From Blautia liquoris (GTDB lineage: Bacteria; Bacillota; Clostridia; Lachnospirales; Lachnospiraceae), in the NCBI RefSeq assembly GCF_015159595.1, contig NZ_CP063304.1, forward strand, positions 1,550,001 through 1,614,000: 64,000 nt of DNA, read 5' to 3'. Within the stretch, counting starts at the first letter, position 1. Every line of letters starts with the position of its first letter. Below are positions 17,708 through 27,490 of this stretch, one piece after another. The notes beneath the pieces were generated by a model. The model saw only the letters and a list, made by a program, of their open reading frames with translations, did not search any database and was not told the origin of the DNA. Made by a program: the position numbers and the translations under genes.

Positions 17708-18394
17708 ATGCTTATGAAAACACGAATGAAAGAAATGCCAAAAGATCAGCGTCCTTATGAGAAATGCCTCAGATACGGTGCCGCAATGCTCTCAGATACA
17801 GAACTTCTGGCAGTGATTCTGCGTACGGGATCAGCCGGCTGTTCCTGCCTGGATCTGGCGTCCGAAGTCCTAAAAGCTTCAAAGCTTGAGGAAGGGCTTC
17901 TTGGTATTCACCATTTAAGCCTGCAGGACTTACAATCCATAAAAGGAGTCGGCAAGGTCAAGGCGGTACAGATCAAGTGTATCGGGGAATTATCAAAACG
18001 GATTGCCAGCGAGAGCACCCGACAGAAACTTACATTTGATAATCCGGATACAATTGCTGATTATTATATGGAGTTGCTGCGTCATGAGGAACAGGAGAAA
18101 ATTATCTGTATGATGCTTGATACGAAGAACCATTTTCTGGGTGATGTGGTGCTGACGATAGGGACGGTAAACAGTTCTTTGTTATCTCCCAGAGAACTTT
18201 TCCTCGAAGCACAGAAATTTCATGCGGTGCATATTATATTGCTTCACAATCACCCCAGCGGTGATGCAACACCCAGCAAAGAAGATATACAAATCACTGC
18301 ACGAATTAAAAGGGCAGGAGAATTACTTGGCATTACACTCCTTGATCATATTGTGATAGGAGATCACTGCTATACCAGTATCCTGACATCATAA
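17708..18394 (+). CDS. radC: RadC/YeeS-family JAB domain protein
   Basis: A 228-residue protein of the RadC family. A helix-hairpin-helix region (LQSIKGVGKVKAVQIKCIGE, about residues 77-96) precedes a JAB/MPN metalloprotease-like domain with the metal-binding motif HNHPSGDATPSKED. The old DNA-repair name is doubtful and its biochemical activity is unknown. The start ATG follows GGAGGAGG. It is encoded just before mreB, a gene order shared by many Bacilli and Clostridia. Confidence 0.92.
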   Translation: MLMKTRMKEMPKDQRPYEKCLRYGAAMLSDTELLAVILRTGSAGCSCLDLASEVLKASKLEEGLLGIHHLSLQDLQSIKGVGKVKAVQIKCIGELSKRIASESTRQKLTFDNPDTIADYYMELLRHEEQEKIICMMLDTKNHFLGDVVLTIGTVNSSLLSPRELFLEAQKFHAVHIILLHNHPSGDATPSKEDIQITARIKRAGELLGITLLDHIVIGDHCYTSILTS

Positions 18395-18419
18395 TACCAA
18401 AGAGGGGATATACTCACTC

Positions 18420-19430
18420 ATGATGTTACATAATAGTTTCGGGGTGGATTTAGGAAGCAGCACTTTAAAAATCTACGATCAACGAAAAGACAAAATTACA
18501 AAAGAAAAAAACATGATTGCTCTTCGAGACAAGGATGAGGTATTGGCTATCGGAAATGATGCCTACGAAATGTTTGAAAAGACACCAAAGAATATAAAGA
18601 TCATGGAACCTGTCAATAACGGCAGGATTGGTGATGTTTTTTTAACAGAGGCGATCCTGCATACACTTTTAAATCGAAGCGGTTCAAGCGTGGGATATCG
18701 TCCGGTTTTATACTTTGCAGTGCCAACTGGGCTGACCAAGATTGAAAAAAGAGCTTATTATGCTGTTGCTCACCGCGGAAAATTAAGAAAATGCAAAATT
18801 TTTCTGGTTGACAGACCGATTGTCGATGCCATTGCACTTGGCATTCCTTTAAACCGTACCAAAGGATCTATGATCATGAATATCGGCTCCCAGTGTACTG
18901 AGGTATCCGTAATTGCGGATGGAAGAGTGATTATCAGCAGACAGATTCCAATTGGAGGCAAACAGTTTAATGATTCGATCCGCAGCAATATACGAAAGAA
19001 AAACAATTTGCAGGTAGGCATACGGACGGCAAAACGTCTGAAGCTGTCTCTGGCTGATATGGTTCCTCAAAAGAAACAGGGCCGTAAGGTTATGGGGATG
19101 GACTGCGTAAACGGACTTGTGAGAGATGGAATTGTCACAACGACAACGGTAAATCTGGCAATTATGGATCTTGCAAGACAGATTGCGTCACAGACACGTG
19201 AGATTATTCAGAGAATTCCACCGCAGATTCGTGCAAACATTGAAAAAGAAGGGATTTATCTCACCGGCGGAAGTACCAGAATTCCCCATATGGATCAGTT
19301 CCTAAGCAGAGAACTGGAATATTCCGTACAGCAATCACTTTATTACGATTTGTGTACGGTCTGTGGTCTGAAAGAACTGATCACGCATCCTGTCCTGCAC
19401 CGGTATGCATATCCTGTGACAAAACAATAG
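18420..19430 (+). CDS. mreB: Rod-shape determining actin-like protein MreB
   Basis: A 336-residue actin-family ATPase that forms membrane-associated filaments guiding side-wall synthesis. The phosphate-1 loop is FGVDLGSSTLKIY (about 6-18); the connect-1 segment MNIGSQCTEVSVIADG and the adenosine motif IYLTGGSTRIPHMD are visible. It is somewhat diverged from MreB of Bacillus, as is usual in Lachnospiraceae. It lies 25 bases after radC and 26 before mreC. The ATG doublet at 18420 has GAGGGGA upstream. Confidence 0.9.
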   Translation: MMLHNSFGVDLGSSTLKIYDQRKDKITKEKNMIALRDKDEVLAIGNDAYEMFEKTPKNIKIMEPVNNGRIGDVFLTEAILHTLLNRSGSSVGYRPVLYFAVPTGLTKIEKRAYYAVAHRGKLRKCKIFLVDRPIVDAIALGIPLNRTKGSMIMNIGSQCTEVSVIADGRVIISRQIPIGGKQFNDSIRSNIRKKNNLQVGIRTAKRLKLSLADMVPQKKQGRKVMGMDCVNGLVRDGIVTTTTVNLAIMDLARQIASQTREIIQRIPPQIRANIEKEGIYLTGGSTRIPHMDQFLSRELEYSVQQSLYYDLCTVCGLKELITHPVLHRYAYPVTKQ

Positions 19431-19456
19431 AATGAATTGCTGTAAGGGGAACAAGA

Positions 19457-20308
19457 ATGAAGAAAAAGAAAAGATTCCAATTAAATAGTAAACATTTACT
19501 GATAGCTCTGACCTTTGTGTGCGTCAGTGCTGCAGCTCTTACTCTGACAAACCAGAATTCCTCCGGTCCGGTGAGAACTATTGCCGGATATGCAATTGTT
19601 CCTTTTCAAAATGGCATCAATCAAATTGGAAAATGGCTGTCAGGCAAAGGGCAGCGCTTCAAGAATGCAGATAAGCTGGCAAGTGAAAACAAAGAGCTGA
19701 AAGAACATATCAGTTCCCTGACGGAACAAAATAATTTACTGGTACAGCAGCAGGGGGAACTCAGTGAGCTGAAAAAGCTTTATCAGATTGATAAGACCTA
19801 TTCGGAATACGAGAAAGTGGCTGCTGAGGTTATAGCACGTGATCCAGGGAATTGGTTTAATACATTCACGATAAACCGGGGATCCAGGCAGGGAATAAAA
19901 AAAGATATGAATGTGATTGCAGACGGGGGGCTTGTTGGACTCGTGACTGAGGTCGGCCCGGACTGGGCAACTGTGAAGTCAATCATCGATGATTCAAGCA
20001 ATGTAAGTGCTATGACGGTCTCGACAAATGATACCTGCATTGTATCTGGAGATCTGCGGCTTATGGAACAGGGAAAACTTGCTTTTAGCCAGATGAAATC
20101 AGAAAACGCCGTCACGGTCGGCGAAAAGATTGTGACATCGGAAATCAGCGATAAATATCTGAAGGGAATTTTAATCGGCTATGTAAGTGATGTGAACGAA
20201 GATTCCAATCATCTGACGAGTACGGGATACCTGATTCCGGTTGTGGATTTTGAACATATCAGTGATGTACTGGTGATTAAGCAGTTAAAGCAGACAGGAG
20301 GCAATTAA
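19457..20308 (+). CDS. mreC: Cell shape-determining protein MreC
   Basis: A 283-residue bitopic membrane protein. One transmembrane segment (about 12-30) is followed by a coiled coil (about 70-105, ASENKELKEHISSLTEQNNL) and two beta-barrel domains containing VIARDPGNWFNTFTINRG. MreC dimers link cytoplasmic MreB to the RodA/PBP2 synthase outside. Start ATG has AAGGGG upstream. The stop is immediately followed by the mreD ATG. Confidence 0.95.
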   Translation: MKKKKRFQLNSKHLLIALTFVCVSAAALTLTNQNSSGPVRTIAGYAIVPFQNGINQIGKWLSGKGQRFKNADKLASENKELKEHISSLTEQNNLLVQQQGELSELKKLYQIDKTYSEYEKVAAEVIARDPGNWFNTFTINRGSRQGIKKDMNVIADGGLVGLVTEVGPDWATVKSIIDDSSNVSAMTVSTNDTCIVSGDLRLMEQGKLAFSQMKSENAVTVGEKIVTSEISDKYLKGILIGYVSDVNEDSNHLTSTGYLIPVVDFEHISDVLVIKQLKQTGGN

Positions 20309-20836
20309 ATGCGCAGGAAAGTGGCGATTGCCATTCTGATCATAGCTACGTTTATTGTACAGACTACCGTATTTCAAAGATTGCAGGTTGCATCGGTTGC
20401 TCCAAACTTGCTGCTTATATTGACAGTATCTTTTGGATTCATGCGGGGAAAAAAGAGTGGGATGTGGATCGGATTTTTCTGCGGACTCTTTATTGACTTG
20501 CTTTACGGACAGACAATAGGAATTCATGCACTGATCTATATGTACCTTGGATATCTGAATGGTTTTTTATATAAGGTCTTTTATGATGATGATATTAAAG
20601 TACCGGTTCTATTGATTGGAGTCAGTGACTTTGCTTACTGTCTTGTCACGTATATATTTCAGTTCCTGATGAGAGTAAGATTGGATTTTACGGACTATCT
20701 CCATCATATTATTATTCCGGAAGTGGTATACACCATGATTATATCAATTGTTTTTTACCGTTTTCTTTATAAGCTAAATCAGAAATTCGTTGAGAATGAA
20801 ATGGAAGGACAGGAGTTACCTTGGTTAAAAAGATAA
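20309..20836 (+). CDS. mreD: Rod shape-determining membrane protein MreD
   Basis: A 175-residue, very hydrophobic protein with about five predicted transmembrane segments, beginning in residues 4-22. It contains the typical FGFMRGKKSGMWIGFFCGLF segment. MreD is part of the elongasome with MreC, RodA and PBP2. AGGAGG lies just upstream, inside mreC. Its last 16 bases overlap mrdA. Confidence 0.93.
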   Translation: MRRKVAIAILIIATFIVQTTVFQRLQVASVAPNLLLILTVSFGFMRGKKSGMWIGFFCGLFIDLLYGQTIGIHALIYMYLGYLNGFLYKVFYDDDIKVPVLLIGVSDFAYCLVTYIFQFLMRVRLDFTDYLHHIIIPEVVYTMIISIVFYRFLYKLNQKFVENEMEGQELPWLKR

Positions 20837-23742
20837 AAAAATGGCTAAGTGAGGGTGGGAAAAAGCGCAGTGGAATCTTACTTGGGATATTTGTGATTAT
20901 GACAGGTGTCCTTATTTACCGGGTGTTCTCACTTCAGGTAATCCATGGAAAGGAGTATGCTGAAGATTTCAATTTAAAGATTACGAAGACAAGACCCTTA
21001 AAAAGTACCCGGGGAAATATCTATGACCGCAATGGAAATCTGCTCGCTTACAATCAACTATCCAATTCCGTGACTCTTGAGGATAACGGGAGCTATAGCG
21101 GACGCAGAGAAAAGAATCTGTCTTTAAATGGTGAGATCTATCACTTGATTCAGATCATTCAGAAAAATGGTGATACTCTTGATTCGGACTTCCATATCAA
21201 GGTTGACGCCAATGATAATTATGTTTTTGACCTGGAGGAGAACAGTACAGCCCTGAATCGTTTTCGTGCTGATGTATTTGGCAAAAAGACAATTGAAGAG
21301 CTGAAACCTGAGGAAAAGAGTGCCACTCCTGACGATATTATGAATCATCTGATAGATGGAAAGAATGAATCTTGTTTCGGCTTGATTAATTCGAAGACTC
21401 CGTATAAAGAAACCGAGCTTAAAGAGGCCGGGCTTCCCAAAGAACTTTCAAAATCAGAGCAGCTTTCAATTGTCAATGTTCGTTATCAGCTTCGACTGAC
21501 AGAATTTATGAAATATTTAAGTGTAACAGTTGCAAGAGATGTCAGTGATGCGACTGTAGCTGCAGTAAAAGAGAACCAAAGCGATCTTCAGGGAGTAAAT
21601 ATACAGGAAGATTCGAAACGCGTCTACACAGATCCGGAATATTTTGCATCAATTCTCGGCTATACGGGAAAACCATCTGCTGAAGAACTGGAAGAACTTC
21701 AAGCTGAAAATAAATCTTATAGCAGCAATTCAATTATCGGAAAATCTGGCATGGAAAAATTTATGGAAACCACTTTGCAGGGAAAAGATGGCGAAGAAAA
21801 AGTCGTGGTAGACAGCGGCGGAAAAGTGCTTCAGGTTCTTAAAGGTTCCAGAAGAGAGCCAACAACGGGGGACAATGTTTACCTTTCTCTGGATAAAGAT
21901 CTGCAGAAGGCTTTTTATAAGATCCTGGAACAAAGAATCGCCGGTGTACTGGTGTTTAACCTTCAAAACATAAAGAATATTGACAAAAATGTGATCAATG
22001 ATAACAGTTCTTTTCCTATTCCAATTTATGATGTGTATTCGGCTTTGATTGACAATAGTGTGATCGATATCAGCCATTTTGGAAAGGATGATGCCACACA
22101 GCTGGAAAAGAATGTTTTGGCAAAGTTCAATGAAAAACAAAGGGAGACATTCGATAAGATTCAGATAGAATTGACGGGATCCAAACCAAAGAGTTATAAT
22201 GATCAAAGTGAAGAGATGCAGACATACATGACTTATATTGTCGATGATATGCTGACAAAGGATACTGGTATTCTTGATCCGGATAAAATAGAAAAATCAG
22301 ATGAAGTATACAAAAAGTGGAAAGACGGGACAATTAGTCTGCAGGAGTACCTGACGTATGCAGCCAGTCAGAACTGGATTGATATCACGCAGATATCAGA
22401 CGAAAAGACGTATCTGAATTCGACAGAAGTCTATTCATCACTGGCACGATATATATCTGAAAAGTTATCTTTGGACAACAATTTCAGTAAGTTGTTGTAT
22501 CACTATATGATTATGGATGACATAATTTCAGGTACGGATATCTGTCAGCTTTTATATGATCAGAATCTTCTCACAAAAGATGACGATGAATATCAGCAGT
22601 TTACCACAGGAAAGCTGACTCCGTTCGACCTTCTGAGAAGCAAGATAGAAAAACTGGAAATTACTCCAGCGCAGCTTGCATTGGATCCGTGTTCCGGTTC
22701 TATTGTGGTTACTGATCCGAATACTGGAAAACTACTTGCATGTGTCTCTTATCCGGGGTATGATAATAATAAACTTGCCAATCAGATGGATGCTTCGTAT
22801 TTTCAGAAACTTAACAGTGATTTGTCCTCACCGTTCTATAACAAGGCAACACAGCAGAGGACGGCACCGGGTTCAACATTTAAACTGGTAACCACTGCGG
22901 CAGGTCTGACAGAAGGTGTAATAGATAAGAATACAACTGTCAACTGTACAGGAAGATTCGGTGTTGGCCTGGTAGACCCTTCGGATGAATTGAACTGTGT
23001 GGCTCTTTCCGGTCACGGACCTTTAAGCATTGTCAATGCGATCAAAGAGTCCTGTAACGTCTTTTTCTGTACGGTTGCTTATAAACTAGGGCTTGATGAG
23101 AACAACCATTTTTCTCAGAATCTGGCTCTTAGTCAGATACAAAAATATGCGAATATGTTCCAGCTGGGAGAAAAAACCGGTATTGAGATCACGGAGAGTA
23201 AATCTCAGGTTACAACGACTCTGCCAATTCCCTCGGCTATCGGACAGGCTACACATAGTTATACGACGGTATCGCTGGCTCGGTATGCATCTACACTTGA
23301 GAATGAGGGAACTAATTATAAACTTTCTCTTCTGGACAAGATTACAGATGCATCTGATAAAACAGTCCGGAATATTGAACCTGAGGTTACCGGAAACGTG
23401 GAGCTTGCAAACGGCACTTGGGATATTATTCATGAAGGTATGAACAAGGTAGCTAAAAAGATTCCTGAATTGAATCAGCTTCCCGTTGAAGTCTATGGAA
23501 AGACAGGTACGGCAGAAGAGTCCGATACCCGTCCAAACCACGGATTGTTTATAGGATTTGCTCATGGCGAGGGAAAAGAAGATATTGCGATGGCAATCCG
23601 GATTCCATATGGTTATTCTTCTACCAATGCAGCAATGGTAGCTAAGGATATATTAAGTTACTACTATAATGTGGAAGATAAAGATGATGTCCTGACTGGA
23701 GTTGCTGATTCCGAAGGGGCTTCGAATGTACGGACAGATTAA
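20821..23742 (+). CDS. mrdA: Penicillin-binding protein 2, elongasome transpeptidase (extended form)
   Basis: A 973-residue class B penicillin-binding protein that cross-links peptidoglycan in the elongation machinery. A transmembrane helix (about 17-37) is followed by a dimerisation domain (KTRPLKSTRGNIYDRNGNLL) and the transpeptidase domain with catalytic S685 in PGSTFK, SCN at 744-746 and KTGT at 894-897. The catalytic serine lies about 350 residues later than in a typical PBP2, because a long, charged, predicted-helical segment (about 365-620) is inserted between the halves. The TTG start has AGGAG five bases upstream, within mreD. Its place after mreD makes the elongasome role secure. 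Confidence 0.93.
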   Translation: MVKKIKKWLSEGGKKRSGILLGIFVIMTGVLIYRVFSLQVIHGKEYAEDFNLKITKTRPLKSTRGNIYDRNGNLLAYNQLSNSVTLEDNGSYSGRREKNLSLNGEIYHLIQIIQKNGDTLDSDFHIKVDANDNYVFDLEENSTALNRFRADVFGKKTIEELKPEEKSATPDDIMNHLIDGKNESCFGLINSKTPYKETELKEAGLPKELSKSEQLSIVNVRYQLRLTEFMKYLSVTVARDVSDATVAAVKENQSDLQGVNIQEDSKRVYTDPEYFASILGYTGKPSAEELEELQAENKSYSSNSIIGKSGMEKFMETTLQGKDGEEKVVVDSGGKVLQVLKGSRREPTTGDNVYLSLDKDLQKAFYKILEQRIAGVLVFNLQNIKNIDKNVINDNSSFPIPIYDVYSALIDNSVIDISHFGKDDATQLEKNVLAKFNEKQRETFDKIQIELTGSKPKSYNDQSEEMQTYMTYIVDDMLTKDTGILDPDKIEKSDEVYKKWKDGTISLQEYLTYAASQNWIDITQISDEKTYLNSTEVYSSLARYISEKLSLDNNFSKLLYHYMIMDDIISGTDICQLLYDQNLLTKDDDEYQQFTTGKLTPFDLLRSKIEKLEITPAQLALDPCSGSIVVTDPNTGKLLACVSYPGYDNNKLANQMDASYFQKLNSDLSSPFYNKATQQRTAPGSTFKLVTTAAGLTEGVIDKNTTVNCTGRFGVGLVDPSDELNCVALSGHGPLSIVNAIKESCNVFFCTVAYKLGLDENNHFSQNLALSQIQKYANMFQLGEKTGIEITESKSQVTTTLPIPSAIGQATHSYTTVSLARYASTLENEGTNYKLSLLDKITDASDKTVRNIEPEVTGNVELANGTWDIIHEGMNKVAKKIPELNQLPVEVYGKTGTAEESDTRPNHGLFIGFAHGEGKEDIAMAIRIPYGYSSTNAAMVAKDILSYYYNVEDKDDVLTGVADSEGASNVRTD

Positions 23743-23805
23743 GGGGGTTAAAACTTCCCACCACGAAAGATGAGAAATTAACGTGAGATCACCGGGAGGT
23801 ATTAT

Positions 23806-24585
23806 ATGAGTGAAGTAATTGTTGTTACATCAGGTAAGGGCGGCGTTGGAAAGACTACCACTGCTGCCAACATAGGAATTGGTCTCGCTCAGCTGGGCAG
23901 ACGTGTAGTGATGGTCGACACCGATATCGGCCTTCGAAATCTGGATGTGGTTCTGGGACTTGAAAACAGGATTGTCTATAATCTGGTTGATGTGATTGAA
24001 GGAAACTGCAGATTAAAGCAGGCACTGATCAAAGATAAACGATATCCGGATCTTTTCCTTCTTCCTTCGGCACAGACAAGAGATAAGACATCTGTCTCTC
24101 CGGAACAGATGGTGAAACTTTGTGAACAGCTTCGGGAGGAGTTTGATTTTATTCTTCTGGATTGTCCTGCGGGTATTGAACAAGGGTTTGAGAATGCAAT
24201 TGCAGGTGCAGAGAAGGCAATCGTGGTGACTACCCCCGAGGTTTCGGCAATACGCGATGCTGACCGGATTATAGGACTGTTAGAAGCACATGATCTGCGC
24301 GAAATCGGACTTGTAATCAATCGGATTCGTCCCGATATGGTGCGAAGAGGTGAGATGATGTCCGTAGACGATGTTGTAGATATCTTGGCTGTTTCCCTGT
24401 TGGGAGTCATTCCCGATGATGAACAGATTGTGGTTGCAACTAATCAGGGTGAATCTGTAACCGGATGCGATTCTGATTCGGGCAGAGCCTTCGTCAATAT
24501 AAGCAAAAGACTTACCGGTGAAGAGGTTCCATTCCAGACTTTTAACGAGAAGAGGGGACTTATCAGCCGCCTTTTCAGACATTAG
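23806..24585 (+). CDS. minD: Septum site-determining ATPase MinD
   Basis: A 259-residue ParA-type ATPase. The deviant Walker A is SGKGGVGKTTTAANIG (about 10-25), Walker B FILLDCPAG, and the C-terminus (about 245-259, KRGLISRLFRH) is the amphipathic membrane-targeting helix. MinD recruits the division inhibitor MinC and is released by MinE. Start ATG follows GGGAGG. Only 63 bases separate it from mrdA, so minC is not in its usual place. Confidence 0.95.
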   Translation: MSEVIVVTSGKGGVGKTTTAANIGIGLAQLGRRVVMVDTDIGLRNLDVVLGLENRIVYNLVDVIEGNCRLKQALIKDKRYPDLFLLPSAQTRDKTSVSPEQMVKLCEQLREEFDFILLDCPAGIEQGFENAIAGAEKAIVVTTPEVSAIRDADRIIGLLEAHDLREIGLVINRIRPDMVRRGEMMSVDDVVDILAVSLLGVIPDDEQIVVATNQGESVTGCDSDSGRAFVNISKRLTGEEVPFQTFNEKRGLISRLFRH

Positions 24586-24593
24586 GTGTCGCT

Positions 24594-24851
24594 ATGCGTG
24601 TATTCCTACGAAAAAAGAAGACCCCTAAGACGATTGCGAAAGAACGTCTGTCTAATCTGCTTCTTGCAGAGAGGATGGATTGTTCGCCACGCATGATGCT
24701 AATGATGAAGAATGATATTACACAGACAATTAATCGATACATACCGGTGAATGAAGATGATATCATATGTCAGATCAGGCATACACCGGCAGTACTGATA
24801 TACGAAATACCGATAAAACGAACAGAGGATACGCATGTTAAAACGCTATAA
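24594..24851 (+). CDS. minE: Cell division topological specificity factor MinE
   Basis: An 85-residue protein. Residues 1-12 (MRVFLRKKKTPK) are the membrane-binding N-terminus, residues ~13-32 (IAKERLSNLLLAERMD) form the MinD-activating region, and the rest is the dimerisation domain ending in a strand-rich region. It stimulates MinD ATPase and restricts division inhibition to the poles. It lies 8 bases after minD and overlaps rodA by 17 bases. Confidence 0.92.
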   Translation: MRVFLRKKKTPKTIAKERLSNLLLAERMDCSPRMMLMMKNDITQTINRYIPVNEDDIICQIRHTPAVLIYEIPIKRTEDTHVKTL

Positions 24852-25992
24852 AATACGTAACTACAATTTCAGATTGGTTATAATGCTTGTTGCCATTTCA
24901 AGCCTGGGTGTCCTGCTGGTTGGCTCCGCCGATCCAACGCTGCAAAGAAAGCAGCTGATTGGTGTGATTGGCGGGCTGATCCTGATGCTTATTGTTTCAC
25001 TGATGGATTTCAGCTGGCTTCTGAATTTTTACTGGATCATCTATGCTTTGAATATAGCACTTCTGATTATAGTTGTACTTATGGGAAGCAGCAAAAAGGG
25101 TGCTTCCAGATGGATACAGATACGTGGCTTTCAGTTTCAGCCGACAGAAGTATGCAAGATTTTGCTGATTATGTTTTTTGCCATGTTTCTGATGAAACAT
25201 GAAGATGATTTGAATACATTTAGAACGATTGTCGAATCTTTGGCACTTATTGCAGTTCCTTTGATTTTAATAGCGAAACAGCCAGATCTGAAAAACACCC
25301 TTACGATTGCCGTGATATTTTGTATTTTGATGTATGTAGCAGGTCTGAGCTATAAAATTATCGGAGGAACGATACTTGTCGTTATACCGCTTATCGTGGT
25401 GCTTCTACTATTGATCACACAGACGGACCTGCCAATCATTAATAATTATCAGAAAAATCGTATCATGGCAAAAATATTTTCCGAAGATGCGGAGTACAGC
25501 GATGATCTAAGACAGCAGGAAAATTCGATTACAGCAATTGGCTCGGGACAGTTAGGTGGAAAAGGTCTTAACAATAACGAGGTGTCTTCTGCAAACAAAG
25601 GTAAGTTTGTGGCTGAGAGTCAGAACGATTTTATCTTTGCGGTGGCAGGTGAAGAACTCGGATTTGCAGGGTCATGTACCTTGCTGCTTTTGCTGTTTGG
25701 CATTGTTTTTGAATGCATACGCATGGGCGGCCGGGCAAAGGATCTTTCCGGTACACTTATATGCTGTGGTATGGCATCTTTGGTGGCAATACAAGGGTTT
25801 ATTAATATAGCTGTTGCAACCGGACTGTTTCCCAATACAGGGACACCACTGCCGTTTGTCAGTTATGGTCTTACATCGCTTTGGAGTCTGTATATTGGTA
25901 TGGGACTTGTATTGAATGTAGGACTTCAGAATAGAACTTATCCAGGAGGAGAAAAGAGATATGAATATAGGGCTTATCGCACACGATACTAA
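24835..25992 (+). CDS. rodA: SEDS-family peptidoglycan polymerase RodA
   Basis: A 385-residue integral membrane protein with about ten transmembrane helices. The SEDS motifs FQFQPTEVCKILLIMFFA, ENSITAIGSGQLGGKGL, AESQNDFIFAVAGEELGF and TGLFPNTGTPLPFVSYGLTS are present. It polymerises glycan strands together with PBP2. FtsW and SpoVE share these motifs, but the mre-mrdA context indicates RodA. Start ATG is within minE; a GAGGA site lies upstream. Confidence 0.92.
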   Translation: MLKRYKIRNYNFRLVIMLVAISSLGVLLVGSADPTLQRKQLIGVIGGLILMLIVSLMDFSWLLNFYWIIYALNIALLIIVVLMGSSKKGASRWIQIRGFQFQPTEVCKILLIMFFAMFLMKHEDDLNTFRTIVESLALIAVPLILIAKQPDLKNTLTIAVIFCILMYVAGLSYKIIGGTILVVIPLIVVLLLLITQTDLPIINNYQKNRIMAKIFSEDAEYSDDLRQQENSITAIGSGQLGGKGLNNNEVSSANKGKFVAESQNDFIFAVAGEELGFAGSCTLLLLLFGIVFECIRMGGRAKDLSGTLICCGMASLVAIQGFINIAVATGLFPNTGTPLPFVSYGLTSLWSLYIGMGLVLNVGLQNRTYPGGEKRYEYRAYRTRY

Positions 25993-26356
25993 GAAAACAT
26001 TACTTCAGAATTTCTGCATTGCGTACCGTTCAATTTTAATGAAACATGAACTATACGCAACAGGGACCTCCGGACGTCTGGTACAGGAAGAATCGAATCT
26101 CAATGTGCATAAGTTCCTGCCTGGTCATGTAGGCGGAGAGCAACAGCTGGCAGCTATGATTGATCAGGGAGCGATTGATCTGCTTTTTTGTTTTTACGAT
26201 CCAAAAAAGCCAAGAAAACAGGGACCAGATGTGCATGAGCTGATCCATCTTTGTGATCTCCATTGTATCCCTGCTGCAACGAATATGGCTACTGCTGAGA
26301 TGTTGATAAAATCTTTAGACAGAGGGGATCTGGATTGGCGTGAAATCTACAGATAA
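25961..26356 (+). CDS. mgsA: Methylglyoxal synthase
   Basis: A 131-residue enzyme that converts dihydroxyacetone phosphate to methylglyoxal and phosphate, a bypass of lower glycolysis. IGLIAHDTKK with the catalytic aspartate region, YATGTSGRLV (phosphate binding), and GPDVHELIHLCDLHCIPAATNMATAE match the family. AGGAGGAG lies upstream within rodA, which it overlaps by 32 bases. This pairing with rodA and a carboxypeptidase is common in Lachnospiraceae. Confidence 0.95.
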   Translation: MNIGLIAHDTKKTLLQNFCIAYRSILMKHELYATGTSGRLVQEESNLNVHKFLPGHVGGEQQLAAMIDQGAIDLLFCFYDPKKPRKQGPDVHELIHLCDLHCIPAATNMATAEMLIKSLDRGDLDWREIYR

Positions 26357-27383
26357 CTTTAAGAGGGCAAAGACAAAAAGAAATAATAAAACCTTGAATC
26401 TACTGCTGATTATTGTTTTGGTCTTGGCATTGATTCTAGGGGCTATACTTGGAGTCATTAATTTCAGGCAGAGCAGAAAGATGGATCTGTCAGTTCCCTA
26501 TGATATAAACAGGAATCTTCCAATTGATACAACAGCCTCTGATGGCGTTTCGACTGCGGATGGCTTTGCTTCTGATTTATGCGCAGCCCCTGCGTCACTT
26601 CCAAGAGATGGTGTTGCGATGACGTCGGGTGATGAAAAAGCCCTGCTTTTCAATCTTGATACGTCAGTTCCGCTGTTTGCGCAGGGAATCTACGACAGAA
26701 CATACCCCGCAAGTATTACAAAGATTATGACTGCTATTATAGCTTTAAAATATGGAAACATGAATGATGAAGTGACAATTTCAAAGGAGGATGTAACTCT
26801 CGAAAAAGATGCTCAGCTCTCCGGTATGCTGCCTGGTTACAGGACTTCGATGGACGGACTGTTTCATGCGCTGATGGTGTATTCTGCAAATGATGCAGCT
26901 ATGGCTATCGCCAGGCATGTCGGCGGAACAGTAGAGAACTTTGTAGCTATGATGAATGATGAAGCAAAGTCACTGGGAATGACCGGAACACATTTTGTAA
27001 ATCCACATGGTCTGCATGACGATAATCATTATACCACAGCTTATGACATTTACCTTATGTTTAATGCTGCTTATCATTATCAGAAATTCTATGATACTAT
27101 GCAGACGAATGTATATAATCTAAATGTAATAAAACCCGATGGAAGTGCATCTGTTATCCGCCTTGACTCTACAGATAAGTATCTGACCGGTGAAAAGACT
27201 GTACCACAGAAGGTCTCTGTTCTGGGGGGAAAAACCGGTACTACAAGCCAGGCTGGATCCTGTCTTGCAATATTAAGCCAGAATTCATACGGCCAGCCAT
27301 TTATTTCCATTATATTGAACGCTAGGAACAAAAATATATTATATGATGATATGGATCTGCTCCTTAATCAAATTAATCAATGA
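26340..27383 (+). CDS. D-alanyl-D-alanine carboxypeptidase, S11 family
   Basis: A 347-residue membrane-anchored serine peptidase. A transmembrane/signal anchor (about 14-35, LLLIIVLVLALILGAILGV) precedes the penicillin-binding fold with PASITKIM (SxxK), YSANDAAMA (SxN) and LGGKTGTTSQAGS (KTG). It trims the terminal D-Ala from pentapeptides or acts in sporulation like DacF. The C-terminal beta domain of DacA is absent or very short. Start is GTG overlapping mgsA by 17 bases, with GAGGGG upstream. Confidence 0.88.
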   Translation: MKSTDNFKRAKTKRNNKTLNLLLIIVLVLALILGAILGVINFRQSRKMDLSVPYDINRNLPIDTTASDGVSTADGFASDLCAAPASLPRDGVAMTSGDEKALLFNLDTSVPLFAQGIYDRTYPASITKIMTAIIALKYGNMNDEVTISKEDVTLEKDAQLSGMLPGYRTSMDGLFHALMVYSANDAAMAIARHVGGTVENFVAMMNDEAKSLGMTGTHFVNPHGLHDDNHYTTAYDIYLMFNAAYHYQKFYDTMQTNVYNLNVIKPDGSASVIRLDSTDKYLTGEKTVPQKVSVLGGKTGTTSQAGSCLAILSQNSYGQPFISIILNARNKNILYDDMDLLLNQINQ

Positions 27384-27399
27384 ATTTTCAGTTTTTGGG

Positions 27400-27428
27400 T
27401 TGTAAAAAGTGCTTATCTGCACTATAAT
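27400..27428 (+). promoter_or_regulatory. Promoter of the P-loop protein gene
   Basis: TTGTAA (27400-27405), exactly 17 bases, then TATAAT (27423-27428). It lies in the 107-base gap after the carboxypeptidase, so the next gene is its own transcription unit. Confidence 0.7.
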
Positions 27429-27490
27429 TAAAAAAGGATCTAAGAAGTTTTTAGTGAAATTACATATCCAAGTCTAAGGAGGAAACTGCT

